Source: Frateuria_A sp035695185
Lineage (GTDB): Bacteria > Pseudomonadota > Gammaproteobacteria > Xanthomonadales > Rhodanobacteraceae
Reading direction: 5' to 3'
NCBI RefSeq assembly: GCF_035695185.1
Contig: NZ_DASSES010000035.1
Coordinates: forward strand, 1 to 31,953
Length of the DNA: 31,953 bases
Each line of letters opens with the position of its first letter. Position 1 is the stretch's first letter. Positions 31,641 through 31,953 of this stretch are shown in pieces. The translations under genes were made by a program, and so were the position numbers. The notes under the pieces were generated by a model. The model was not told where the DNA came from. It saw nothing but the letters and a program-made list of their open reading frames with translations, and did not search any database.

Positions 31641-31953
31641 TCAGCCGAACTGTCGTGCGTCCCGCGCCTCCTGCTGGTGCTTGTCGGTCACCTTGTCGCG
31701 GTGGCGGCGCAGCTGGGCGGCGAGCTTGTCGAACACCATGTCGATGGAGGCGTACATGTCCGCACCGCACGCCGCGGCATGCAGGGCGGCACCGGTGGTG
31801 CCGAGGGTGGCTTCGGCGCAGTGCTGCAGCTTGTCGATCGACAGCACCATGGTCAGGCCCAGGCACCTTTCGTCGAGGCGGGTCAGGCGATCGAGCCGGG
31901 ACTCGGCATGCGCACGCAGGGCGGGCGTGACTTCGATCTGCTGGCCGGTGAGT
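31641..31953 (-). CDS. hpf: Ribosome hibernation promoting factor HPF (5' end beyond window)
   Basis: The frame enters the window edge and ends with TGA at 31641-31643; the visible 103 residues begin LTGQQIEVTPALRAHAESRL, the N-terminal HPF/RaiA pattern, so only a few residues (typically MQIR-like) are missing. It contains the conserved AACGADMYASIDMVFDKLAAQLRRHRDK stretch in two parts and ends in RQFG, a short-form HPF without the long C-terminal dimerisation domain. HPF binds the 30S decoding region and helps form inactive 100S ribosomes in stationary phase. It is normally found next to rpoN, which would lie just outside. The strong terminator follows it. Confidence 0.93.
   Translation of the reverse strand, partial: LTGQQIEVTPALRAHAESRLDRLTRLDERCLGLTMVLSIDKLQHCAEATLGTTGAALHAAACGADMYASIDMVFDKLAAQLRRHRDKVTDKHQQEARDARQFG

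Noticed and set aside
1..31953. CRISPR arrays, tRNA or rRNA genes, insertion sequences, prophage or toxin-antitoxin pairs
   Set aside because: No regularly spaced repeats, cloverleaf-type sequences, transposase, integrase or typical toxin genes were seen; only the REPIN-like element suggests past mobility.

Overview
This window reads as a chromosomal segment of a high-GC gammaproteobacterium. It is most consistent with the Xanthomonadales/Rhodanobacteraceae (Rhodanobacter, Dyella or Luteibacter relatives). The evidence is the GC-rich codon use, the conserved lptD-surA-pdxA-rsmA-apaG-apaH block, the dciA/M23/secA neighbourhood, and an hpf...hprK-rapZ-EIIA(Man)-ptsH-ptsI cluster. The genus is an inference. 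I see no phage, transposase, tRNA, rRNA or CRISPR; this is core chromosome with a few accessory insertions.

Layout. (1) 1-4249: the start of a dciA-like (DUF721) gene on the minus strand, diverging over 29 bp from a membrane-anchored M23 peptidase gene, followed by secA. (2) 4401-11528, minus strand: the outer-membrane/maintenance operon lptD, surA, pdxA, rsmA, apaG, apaH. (3) 11725-13813, minus strand: a tight set of a probable BtuM cobalamin transporter, a PduO-type cobalamin adenosyltransferase and a histone-deacetylase-family amidohydrolase. (4) 13923-17202, plus strand: two ubiquinone-type flavin hydroxylases (ubiH and a ubiI/ubiF-like gene) and an exported dienelactone-hydrolase-family protein. 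(5) 17260-21371, minus strand: a large sensor diguanylate cyclase (propeller, Y_Y_Y, GGDEF) and ispB. (6) 21479-24473, plus strand: an MFS transporter that may be preceded by a leaderless 9-codon ORF, a DedA-rhodanese fusion, and ssb with a clear terminator. (7) 24829-26844: an exported S9 prolyl-oligopeptidase-family peptidase. (8) 26869-31953, minus strand: hpf (partial), terminator, hprK, rapZ, REPIN-like repeat, EIIA(Man), HPr and EI.

How the genes work together. SecA, SurA and LptD belong to envelope biogenesis: SecA exports, SurA chaperones outer-membrane proteins, LptD inserts LPS. IspB makes the octaprenyl tail and the two flavin hydroxylases modify the ubiquinone ring. BtuM and PduO would import cobalamin and convert it to adenosylcobalamin. 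The PTS block holds every phosphocarrier from EI to an EIIA plus HPr kinase, but no EIIB/EIIC, so it looks like a regulatory phosphorelay rather than a sugar transporter.

The points I think most deserve a second look are the BtuM-PduO-HDAC operon, the hairpin that puts the ptsI Shine-Dalgarno in its loop and has a competing upstream arm, the leaderless mini-ORF coupled to the MFS gene, the absence of ptsN between hpf and hprK, and the REPIN-like element between rapZ and the EIIA gene. All calls come from reading the sequence; no database search was run.
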